Part shown: positions 21,842 to 30,330 of the stretch, one piece after another | Numbering within the stretch: the stretch's first letter is position 1 | How the letters are laid out: every line of letters begins with the position of its first letter | DNA from: Dryocosmus kuriphilus | Taxonomy: Eukaryota; Arthropoda; Insecta; Hymenoptera; Cynipidae | DNA: 64,000 nucleotides | Assembly: GCA_038277395.1 (NCBI GenBank) | Contig: CM076196.1 | Span: 130,755,410-130,819,409 of the forward strand | Direction of reading: 5' to 3' | Position numbers and translations under genes: made by a program | The notes under the pieces: model-generated | Seen by the model: the letters and a program-made list of their open reading frames with translations, nothing else | What the model was told of the DNA's origin: nothing | Databases searched by the model: none

Positions 21842-23200
21842 ATGGAAGAAATATTAAACATTCAAGCACCAGTGACATTTGACGAGTCCATATCCCACTA
21901 TGAGATTCATGCACATCAACCTTATGCCTCATCGTCATTCAACAACAGTGATGAAATTCGAATCACTGTCCAGCATCAAGATTTGTGTATACTACCCAGT
22001 AAGGGTTCACTGCACGTGTACGGAAGACTGACTAGGGATGATGATATAGCCAGAAATGTTACTGCGATAAACTTAGTGAACAATGCAATCTCCTTTCTAT
22101 TTGATGAAGTTCGCTATGAACTCAATGGTATTGAGATTGATCGTTGCAAAAATGTCGGTCTCACGAGCACCATAAAAGACTACGTCTCTCTCACTCCTGG
22201 ACAAAGTCATCTTATGGTGAATGCAGGATGGCTAGGCATTCCCGAAGGAACAGGACGTCTTACCAATGAGGAGGGATACTTTGATGTCACTATACAGCTC
22301 AGTATGATTCTAGGATTTGCTGAAGACTATCGAGAAATCGTTGTAAATGCAAAGCATGAACTAATCCTGACAAGATCACGCAGTGACTTGAATGCCATCG
22401 TTCAACAACGCCAAGATCCTGGAAACGAAGAACAATTTAGGATCTCGATTCAGAAAGTGGAGTGGATGATACCGTATGTAATGGCTTCGGATCAGCAAAA
22501 GATACAGTTGCTAAACTTTATTGAAAAGGACCCTCTGACCACTATGAGTTTTCGCTCATGGGAATTTTATGAATACCCCCTGCTCCCCACCACCTCAAAA
22601 CACATATGGACTGTGAAAACGTCAACTCAATTGGAGAAACCACGTTACGTTATACTGGGATTTCAGACAGGTCGAAAGGATAGGCGAGCAGGATATGCTA
22701 ATCGTTTCGACCATTGCAATTTAAGCAATGTCAAGGTGTTTCTCAATTCATAGTACTATCCGTACGGCAATCTGAACCTGAACATTAATCACAATCAGTT
22801 TGCACTACTGTATGAGATGTATGCAAACTTTCAGGCAGCATACTATAGCAAAGAGTGTGAACCGATGTTGAAGAAAAACGATTTCAGAGAACACGCTCCT
22901 CTGGCTATTATCGATTGCTCAAAACAAAATGAGTTTCTCAAACAGACCTCAGTGGACGTTCGTCTGGAATTTGAATCTGGAGATAATTTTCCCGCTGAAA
23001 CTTCAGCCTACTGCCTCATCATACACGATCGTCTTATTCAATATCAACCTCTCCGTGTCAGCGTAAAAAGTTTATTTAAGTGGTGGGTGGTGGCTAATGT
23101 CAGCAGTGGTGGGGGTAATTCCAGCAGTGGTGGGGAGAAAGTTATAAAAGAGCTGATTTCAGTAAGCAGAATGCAGTTTTCATCGAAATGGAGTTCATAG
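21842..23200 (+). pseudogene. Capsid-like protein (Polinton F54H12.2-type)
   Basis: A frame of about 300 residues from ATG 21,842 to TAG 22,751-22,753, continuing in the same frame after the stop to at least 23,080 (the YPYGNLNLNIN block, then MYANFQAAYYSKECEPML, then LIIHDRLIQYQPL). It resembles the insect and cnidarian proteins named after C. elegans F54H12.2, which accompany Polinton polymerases and are thought to be capsid proteins with jelly-roll fold. I recognise it from sequence style, not by a search. One nonsense codon splits it, and the last ~40 codons look out of frame with the family end. Confidence 0.6.
23143..23177 (+). promoter_or_regulatory. TATA box before the truncated gene
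   Basis: TATAAAAG at 23,143-23,150, with an initiator-like GCAGT at 23,173-23,177 (A 32 bases from the TATA start). The next ATG is at 23,188, giving a very short leader. It overlaps the 3' end of the capsid frame. Confidence 0.5.
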
Positions 23201-23463
23201 TGGACGTGCAAGGCTTCAAGAAGTCCATTAACTAGTTTGTCTTCAAGGAGTTGGCTGTAGTTTCTCTCCAGGAAGACTATCAACCTGTGCCTTATCTATT
23301 TGAGCCTCCTTGCAACTGGCATGTGTTGCCAGCCCGCTATAAGAGTGAAAATTTGTGGCTGACGCTAAATTATCGTGGTTTCGAATGGAGTGCTGGTGAC
23401 ATACCCTACGAAGAAGTGAGGCACATAATTCGAGAAAGACCGCTGTGCATTTACAAAAGTTGA
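23188..23463 (+). pseudogene. Unknown insect TE protein, N-terminal fragment
   Basis: ATG 23,188 gives a start with IVDVQGFKK, a TAG stop at 23,233-23,235, then in frame KELAVVSLQED, YLFEPPCNWHVLPARYKS and GDIPYEEVRHIIRE. The family seems widespread in insect repeats from memory; its function is unknown to me. After about 85 codons the sequence runs into the right palindrome arm at 23,439 and stops within it at 23,463. The rest of the gene is gone, which dates the inverted duplication after this gene existed. Confidence 0.6.
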
Positions 23464-23622
23464 ACTAGAGTCAGATTTGCAAGAATGCATTCACCACAAC
23501 GCAGGTTATACCGCTGTACAGTAATAATAATAACAATAATAATAATAATAACATATTTACAAGAAAGTAGCTATTTACAAAGCCGATGTCAAAGTGCAGT
23601 TATGATGATATGACTGCACTAA

Positions 23623-26600
23623 CTAATTTTTAACAAGTATGTCCAAAAGGTCATAATCATTGTCTGTGAGTATATCGTCATCGCCGTCAGCGGCGTCAAG
23701 GTCCATTGCATTCTTTAGTCGGTAGTGTCCCCACGCAAGCGTGCCTGTGGTGTTTGCGAGTAAGCATCGCTTGACATCATGAGGACTCAGTGCAATTATT
23801 GATTCTTTAATCGTCTCCACATTGTGTAGTCTTGATCTGATGACACACTGGGTTCTGCTTTGGACTGAAAAATTTCTCAAGCATTCCGTGTAGTCATCGA
23901 ATGTGATTGTTTTGCGTACAATGCCTGCTTTTACGCCTTTGGCTTTTTTGACAAAGTCTTCGCCGTTTACACGGATGCTGTACATTTTACTCCGCAAGCC
24001 AACAAACTCAGTGATAATTTTGTCACAACACTCATCCTTCATGAGGCCTAGAACTTTTTTGTTGACTTGCGGCATTCCGAAAACATTGTCTCGAGGGTAG
24101 TAGTCGGAGGTGTCAAATTTGTCAATGTCGTCTTTCATGTCGGCGTAAATGTCATTACATTTTACTTCGTAAATAAGACTTTCCGTGTCAGTGAATAGTA
24201 GTTTGCATTTCTCACCATATTTTTTAAGCATGTAGTCGTAGTGAAAGTCGTACATTAGGATTTTGGAGATATCCAGCACAGCAAGCCCTACATAGATCGG
24301 CTTGTTAAACAAAACTTCAGTTCTTCTCAGTTCAATCGCAACGAGATTTTCACTGAAGATTGCTCCACTGCAAAAGTTTGGTCGGGCTATGAGGGCTTCT
24401 GCTCCATACCTACCCTCCCACTTTGTCACGAGTTTCACATGAACGTATTTTCGTACGTTCTCCGTTGTCTTTCCGTAAACTGCATTATTCATGAGTTTAA
24501 AGAGATTCTTTTCAAACTCGTTTTTAGCGTTAGTCCTCAATGCAGTATTAAAATCAATGTAACTTTTCAACCATGTAGATTGATGGAATTTCAAGACTCT
24601 ATGAATTTTTACAAGTTTCAGTCCATGGGCTAATGCATTTTTCAGAGCACGATAATGGAGAACGTACTTTCGTTTCGGTAGGAAGGTAGTTAGGAGCTTC
24701 TCCTGATTGGACCTCGGTGGACTCGAGTGTTCTGGGCAAAACGGCAAGTCATTGTGCTTGTCATGAAGTTCCGCGGGATAGTCCAAATCTACTTCCAGAA
24801 TGTAGCCAAAGGGTGAATCGTCTGGAATGTCGAAATCAAAATTTTGCAAATTCGTAACCTACTCGAATCCACCGTAAGGGAGGGGCTGTTCCATTGCCCA
24901 ACCGTACAGGTTATTTGCATCTAAATATTCAATGAAGATGATCTCCCCATCTTTGTTAAACGCTGGCATGTATTTGTTTATTGGCAATGGCATAACGGTT
25001 GGGGCATTGACTTACTCCACCCCTTTTGCCTTGCTCAATCATCAACAGCATATCAACATCGGTGAGGAGTTCTAATCTTACCTTTGAATATTTGAGCATG
25101 GCATCCCATGTCAAGCCAGGAGTGGTGTAGTAGTGTGCTGGATCCAAATCGTATGCCTCGAGACACTGTTCTCGGAAACTTTCGAAAATGTCAGCCAAAA
25201 GTAGAACGTCAGTTTTCATGTACAGACCGACGTACTGGCCGAGTGTCTTGATGTTAAATGCACATCATACCTGCTGTGCATGTGCATAAGCTTCGTCCGA
25301 TATTGCCGAATTATTCAGTGTGCTGTAAAATTTTTCTTTTGGTGGAAGCTCGGTTTCATTGAGTCTGTCCCTCGAGTCCAGGTATTCATAGGGCAGAACA
25401 CCCGTCCTCGTGAGAAGCTCAACTTTCTCCCTCTCAACACCAGAAAACACTGCACTGACAATTTTATACTGAGTGAGGTATGACGCTAACTTCTCTAGGG
25501 AAGAGGCCATGAATCTAAATGAATCGATGAATCTAAATTTTATCTGAGTTTCCTGAACGTACTTTGTGAAGGAAACGTACTTTTCCTTATTGAGCGCAAG
25601 AACTTTAACTCTTCCCTCAAATTGTGTGGCAATGTCACGAATGATAAAGTGAGCATCATACCCGCTCAGATTATGAAACACAACAGGTATGGTGTTTGAG
25701 TCCTGATATGCCAAGTTGCAATGCTCATGCGCAGGACCACGGTACTTACCTGTCAAGTGACAATGATCATGCACCTTCTTCATTGGAGGATGTGGTGCCT
25801 TCTGGCAAATGTGACAAGTTTTGGCATGTATAAAGGCTTCCTGCTGCTCAAAAGTTATTTTTTCCATTGGTACTGAAAATGCCAAAATCTTGTCACACTT
25901 CTGGGCAATTTTGTGCAACTGCTCAGCAAACCACTTTGCCGGCTCCACATCGTCCGGACATGACTCGTAAAAGGACAGTGTTTCATCATAACTGCACTTA
26001 AACATGTAGCCAATATTGAAGACCTCGTGTCTTTCAAAGACCTCAGTATTCGAGTTTCTTTTTGCTCCTTCATCATCATTTACGGATATCAAAAGAGTCT
26101 CACAGTCCGCGTATATGATGAAAAGAGCTCGCTCTCGGTTCTTAAACTCATCAATGTTCCTCTCGGGTTCTGGAAGAACCACTCTGCAGTCATTACATTT
26201 TACTCAATCTTCGGCGTGTGCTTCCAGTTTTTCCGCTTTGATAAGGTAGTGCAAGCACCGGTCACAAATGAGCTTTTTTCTATGATTTTTTGACAGTTGG
26301 TTAGAAACCAATCGCGATAGGTCCTTAATCCAAACGTAGTGAAAATTGAAGGTTTTTGTTCCTTTGTCCAGATGTTCTTCTTCTTCTTCTTCACCATCCT
26401 CACAAACATAATCTTCCTCGACACGAAGAAGATTTACGTGCGTGTCTCTTTTTTTTGAGGTGAGGTGAAGAGGCGCCACTGTGAATTTATTTTCACTCTT
26501 CTTAGTAAGGCCGTAGACATTCACAGAGATTTGGTTCTTCTCCTCGAATTTTTTCACATCCTTGAGCGCAAATGGAAAACTGATGTTGGAAAAATCCAGT

Positions 26601-27471
26601 TCATCCTTGTATTGTTGATAGCTGGATACACGTTTAGCAATATCATTCTTGTTAGGCGGGTGTAAGGCTGAGAGTATTGCCCACTTGAAGCACTCGTTGC
26701 CATAGTCGTTTTGTATGTTCACACAAGCTTTTTTATCCTTGATCGATGGTGGAAGATCAACATATGAACCTGCCTTAATGGGATTCAACTTGTTGATGTT
26801 GATGGAAAGTTTTATTATTGAGTGAAGGGTCCACCCAGAGTCTTTCTCCTCAAATTCCTCCATTTCTTTGAGGACCGGGTACCTGAAATAGGTTTCAAAT
26901 CATAACTTTAAATCAGTCGTATAATATAAGGCCACGTTCTTTGATTTAAAGTTCTTGTCATCGGGGTTGTCTTTGCCAATTTTTGTATAATAGGCAAGAA
27001 GCACAGTGTTTATCATTAGTGATTTATGGTGTCGTATGTCCTTGCTCACATGTGAAATAAATAGACGTTGCGCATCGTCTAAGAAAGCAAGAACGTCCTT
27101 GTGTACTACATTTGCCACTACACACGTTTTAATGCGAGCATTGAACGCTTTGTGGACATTTAGCCATTTGACACGACTATCGATGTCATCGGATTTTCTT
27201 CTCCTCCTCCTCCTCCCCTCTTCTTATCTAATACATCGACGCGTACCTCCAAGCACGCGAGCTTCTCAATTATATTTAGACATTTTTGTTTTTCGCCTAA
27301 AGTCTTCGGTGGTGTTTTTCTTCTCAGTTCCCTCCTAACTATCTTCAGACAAAGTGAGCACTCTTTTTTCCATTTCTTCACTTTGTCGAGGGGTGTGCAT
27401 CCAGACGATTCCATCAAGCTCAACGCATCCTCTATATCCGGAACAAGCTTTACACACTCGTCGAGTATCAT
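23623..27471 (-). pseudogene. Protein-primed DNA polymerase B, right copy
   Basis: Same gene as at 15.7-19.4 kb, on the - strand and more complete. The N-terminal frame starts at ATG 27,471; the exonuclease part is in 26,182-25,265, and motifs A, B and C lie in 25.0-23.6 kb (motif B here KLMNNAVYGKTTEN, motif C FTDTESL, where the second Asp has become Glu). It retains the GGVSQCPNRYAI segment missing from the left copy. Damage: a stop at 26,900-26,902, TGA at 26,204-26,206 and at 25,265-25,267 (both shared with the left copy), and a frame loss near 24,985. About 4 kb, roughly 1,280 codons, which is usual for Polinton polymerases. Confidence 0.9.
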
Positions 27472-27589
27472 TTTGACGGAGTTTTTTATTCACAGATAAA
27501 AAAATATCGGTCAAAAAAGAACTGCACTGGAGATTTTCTTAATAGTAAAGTCACTATAAATAATGTCTTTAAAGTCACTATATATAAAA

Positions 27590-27960
27590 GTCTATAACAC
27601 AAACTGCACTTATGGTTTCTTTCAACAGTCCATAAGAAACTGCAGTTATGCACTTTTCACTTTGTCTTTAAATGCAATATCCTTATTTCACCGCTCACTA
27701 TACTTCCTTTCAAAGTCCATAATACTAGTAAAGTCCATAACACAAACTGCACTTCTGGTCCATAAGAAACTGCAGTTATGCACTTTTCACTTTGTCTTTA
27801 AATGCAATATTCTTATTTCACCGCTCACTATTCTTCCTTTCAAATTCCATAATACTAGTAAAGTCCATAACACAAACTGCACTTCTGGTCCATAAGAAAC
27901 TGCAGTTATGCACTTTTCGCTTTGTCTTTAGATACACTATCCTTATTTCTCCAGTCAATA
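27590..27960 (-). repeat. 130-bp tandem repeats, mirror copy
   Basis: Mirror of 15,200-15,600, 5' of the right polymerase gene, with the same three-unit structure. Confidence 0.8.
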
Positions 27961-27981
27961 GTAAAGTTCACAAAAAGCTGC

Positions 27982-28090
27982 ACTGGAGATTTTCTTCGCT
28001 CAATGTGACACACTTGACAGACAACGCTGAACTGACGGCACTCCACTCCACTCGCACTTTTATAGAACACCTCTCCCCTACCAGATGCTT
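27982..28090. other. Junction of right arm and unique right end
   Basis: Starts CACTGGAGATTTTCTTCGC, which also occurs inside the arm at about 27,522-27,540. This short repetition may mark how the arm was joined. Confidence 0.4.
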
Positions 28091-28459
28091 CGAGAACACG
28101 TTGCATCATCTTGCGCAAAGTTGTGCAATCTAACCTTCTAGAACATTCTGGCGGGAAAAGTCGTTGCACCATATTGCGCAACATTGCATCATCTTGCGCA
28201 GCATTGCATCATCTTGTCGAAACTTGTAGAGACTTGTCGAAATGTGCATCATCTTGTTTAAATGTCTCGAAGCTTGTCGAAACCTGCATCATCTTGTTGA
28301 TTCTAGAACATTCTTCTGGCGTGAAAAATCGTTGCATCATATTGCGTCATCTTGCCGAAAACTTGTCGAAACACGTCGAGCTTCTAGAATATTCTCGAAT
28401 ATAGGTAGAGTGGAGAGAACTAGTCTATAAAAGCAGTATCGAATTGCAGAGGCTTCAGT
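28090..28459 (+). promoter_or_regulatory. Heat-shock-type promoter with repeated HSEs
   Basis: At 28,382-28,399 is a perfect four-unit heat-shock element (TTC-TA-GAA-TA-TTC-TC-GAA). Three-unit versions are at 28,136-28,148 and 28,301-28,313 (TTC-TA-GAA-CA-TTC), and a two-unit one near 28,090. A GAGAGAAC stretch, TATAAAAG (28,426-28,433) and initiator TCAGT (28,455-28,459; A 31 bases from the TATA start) follow. GCATCATCTTG and ACTTGTCGAAAC words are repeated between the HSEs. The layout is like insect hsp70 promoters. Confidence 0.7.
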
Positions 28460-28517
28460 CTGCCATTGAACATACAGAGTGTAACGTCTACTCACAATTA
28501 ATTACCCAGAGAAGAAG

Positions 28518-28805
28518 ATGGATCTCAGTGCTATTAACAAAGTTGGCCGTTTGGAAGGGTTCTTACCAGTGAAATCATTATCTGATCTGATAGTGAAGAA
28601 GAGGTATGCTCTTACCAAAATCATCAAACTTCAAACGAAATATGGCACAAAAATCGTGGCCGAGTTGGAGAATGAGATCGCAGTCTACTTGTCGTGCAGA
28701 ATAAATAAGATTTTTGAGGATCCAGCCTATATGGATACGTTCGAGAAGATGGAAGTAGCAGTCCAGGCTAAGAAACTCTCTTTCTGCTACTTTGGTGGAA
28801 AATAA
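28518..28805 (+). CDS. Small OB-fold-like protein of the Polinton
   Basis: 95 residues, intact, ATG 28,518 to TAA 28,803-28,805, which overlaps an AATAAA signal (28,801-28,806). The leader is about 60 bases from the initiator. The middle has YALTKIIKLQTKYGTKIVAEL followed by EIAVYLSCRI, a beta-strand pattern like that of single-stranded-DNA-binding OB folds. I know similar small proteins from insect Polinton neighbourhoods, but not their activity. It is the only undamaged gene of the element, and it sits outside the palindrome. A role in coating single-stranded DNA during protein-primed replication is a guess. Confidence 0.6.
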   Translation: MDLSAINKVGRLEGFLPVKSLSDLIVKKRYALTKIIKLQTKYGTKIVAELENEIAVYLSCRINKIFEDPAYMDTFEKMEVAVQAKKLSFCYFGGK

Positions 28806-29230
28806 AATCTTTTTGAATTTGATTATGTTGAATGAAAGAGCTTTGTATTGAGGAAGCTTGGTGTGAATAATAAATTATAACATTCACAGATAAACTGCCT
28901 GTGTGTACTTATTACTTCATTTTAATTTATAGATAAGAAAAGTGAGTCTGACGTTTTTTACCTTAATTTATGGATAAGAGAGAAAATGCGTTTCTTTCCG
29001 CTTTGCACAAATTTCAACGATGGATTTTCAGCACATCGATGGGTTGAATTTCTACGTTGAAACATCGATGGGATACTGTTAACTTTTTTCCGCTTTACAT
29101 TACCTTAATTTACTTAGTTTTAATTTATGGAGAAGTTGTACATTTTCCGCTTAGTTCCTTCAAACAACAACAACGATGGATTTCACACTCTACTGCGATT
29201 TACAGGTAAGTATTTTTTTTATTAACTCTT
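28806..29230 (+). repeat. Repeated leader-like modules after OB gene
   Basis: TTAATTTATGGATAAG/GAGAAG...TTCCGCTT...CAACGATGGATTT occurs twice (about 28,965-29,035 and 29,125-29,185), with a partial third near 28,922. The first gives a 20-codon frame (29,020-29,082); the second gives ten codons running into a perfect splice donor, CAG|GTAAGT at about 29,205. These could be duplicated 5' ends of a lost gene. Confidence 0.4.
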
Positions 29231-29360
29231 GAGAATATTCTCACGCCAGAATGTTCTAGAAGGTTAGATTGCATCATCTTGCGTAACTTGTCGAAACTTG
29301 TCGAAACGCGCATCAACTTGTTTAAACTTGTCGATACTTGTCGAGTTCTCGGGAATCCCC
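29231..29360 (-). promoter_or_regulatory. Inverted copy of the HSE module
   Basis: CGCCAGAATGTTCTAGAAGG followed by TTAGATTGCATCATCTTGCG is the reverse complement of 28,126-28,155 for its first 30 bases. It carries GAA-TG-TTC-TA-GAA, and GAATATTCTC just before. Hence the OB gene is flanked by HSE modules in opposite directions. Confidence 0.55.
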
Positions 29361-29806
29361 ATAATACGTCACCTACAGTATGCGTAGGAGAGAGAAATAA
29401 ATTCCATTACATAACCTTGACTCCATTTCTACTTGCTTATGGGTGAGAGAAGGGGTAAGGGTGGTTATTTCGTGTCTCTAGCTATTGCGTACTAAAATAA
29501 GCTTAGCACGGACATAAACCACGTCAATTCTGGAGGTATGTAGTCTGGAACAGAACCCTTCCTTATCGACTGACGTTAAATAGCTCATTCCACACGTGAC
29601 AGATCCCTGCATCACCGACTGATGGTAACAAACTGCCACAGATTCCTGCCTTACCGACTGATGGTAACAAACGGCCCTGTTTCTAATGGATCCAGAAAGC
29701 CTACCTTACCGACTGAGGGTAATACCGACTGTCAATACTTAGCATGGATACACACCACTGAGGGAGTAGTGGCGCCATCTGTCGGCGACAGCGCGAAGCT
29801 TGTCGT
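29361..29806 (+). repeat. Right subterminal region with CCGACTG repeats
   Basis: CCTTACCGACTGATGGTAA-like words at about 29,561, 29,611, 29,652, 29,703 and 29,723, spaced 20-50 bases. The open frame 29,622-29,882 is made of these repeats and is not taken as a gene. Ends at the right TIR. Confidence 0.65.
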
Positions 29807-29837
29807 GCTGCCGCAGAACGTACACTGCTATACTACT
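29807..29837 (-). repeat. Polinton right TIR
   Basis: Exact reverse complement of 15,146-15,176, followed by ATGTCT, the presumed duplication. Confidence 0.85.
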
Positions 29838-30085
29838 ATGTCTGTCTCCATGCTTACGGCGCTCATGTCTAGAAGTAAATAAGAACCAAACTTCCTTTCA
29901 AGTGTTATGGTCTCGTCACATTCTCGACATTTATCGATAACATCGAAAAGAAGTTCGTTTACAGCGCTTTTAATTCGAGCATTTGAATTACCAACCGCTT
30001 TTTGAACGTTAATAGGGATGTGAAGGTTTGTTTGCTGATAATTACTCCCACAATTTTTACAATTCCGAAGAAGTTGATAAACTCG
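29838..30085 (-). pseudogene. USP-like protease domain, zinc-ribbon half
   Basis: An open - strand frame without ATG, starting inside the TIR and running to the Polinton. It has N-C-K-N-C-G near its start, C-R-E-C about 40 codons later, then FGSYLLLDMSAV. A Cys-pair ribbon followed by 'yLll.....' matches the finger and palm order of ubiquitin-specific proteases. The remainder (block VPFFF... to the catalytic His and Asp) is at 15,145-14,856. The upstream catalytic Cys region is absent because the TIR begins there. Confidence 0.55.
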
Positions 30086-30322
30086 ATTATCAGGAACTCT
30101 AGAACTCTTTCAGAGCTTTCGAAGAAATAATTTAGAACTACTCTACTCCATAAAAGGTGTGCGGCATCAAGTTAGCAGCCGCTTTTTTTTTTAAATTTTC
30201 AAACTATTACTGCAGAACTATTACTGCCCCCCTCTGAGAATTTTAGAACTCTTCCAATTAAGCTCAGAACTCATCGAAAAAATAGGGGTGCTGCATTTTG
30301 GGGTGCTAAGTCGACACGGGTT
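30085..30322 (-). repeat. Right TIR of the host element
   Basis: Inverted partner of 13,215-13,452, with CACGGGTT at the outer end. Confidence 0.9.
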
Positions 30323-30330
30323 TCATTTCC
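30323..30330. repeat. Target duplication of the TIR element, right
   Basis: TCATTTCC, matching 13,207-13,214. Confidence 0.85.

Larger units (their letters stand above)
23439..27981 (-). repeat. Right arm of 4.5-kb internal palindrome
   Basis: Inverted copy of 15,172-19,596. Keeps one 71-bp repeat, a short (TAA)n, the polymerase gene and the 130-bp repeats. Its outer edge (27,981) lies 1.86 kb inside the element end, so the arms are not the Polinton's own terminal repeats. Confidence 0.9.
15146..29837. mobile_element. Polinton/Maverick element, 14.7 kb, rearranged
   Basis: Ends carry a perfect 31-bp inverted repeat starting AGTAGTATAGCAGTGTACG (15,146-15,176 and 29,807-29,837); an AG start and 6-bp duplications are usual for Polintons. 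Genes: protein-primed DNA polymerase B (two inverted copies), retroviral-type integrase with chromodomain, capsid-like protein, an unknown truncated gene, and a small OB-fold-like gene. No packaging ATPase or cysteine protease was recognised. All large genes have frameshifts or stops. It sits inside the protease-like frame of the 13.2-30.3 kb element. Confidence 0.88.
13215..30322. mobile_element. TIR transposon (MULE-like?) hosting the Polinton
   Basis: Terminal inverted repeats of about 238 bp start ACCCGTGTCGA at 13,215 and end TCGACACGGGTT at 30,322. It is inserted into LINE ORF2 with an 8-9 bp duplication. Without the nested Polinton it is about 2.4 kb: subterminal tandem repeats on the left, and a split frame for a USP-like protease domain on the - strand (30,085-29,838 and 15,145-14,856). 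No transposase catalytic domain is left. The duplication length and the protease-like domain, also found in the NOF-like gene at 55.6-59.0 kb, point to the MULE superfamily. That is inference. Confidence 0.8.

Noticed and set aside
15172..27981. The 4.5-kb arms as the Polinton's terminal inverted repeats
   Set aside because: The outer end of the right arm is 1.86 kb from the 31-bp TIR at 29,807-29,837, and the true ends have the AG start and target duplication.
29622..29882. 86-codon frame as a Polinton gene
   Set aside because: It is made of the CCGACTGATGGTAA subterminal repeats and runs across the right TIR out of the element.
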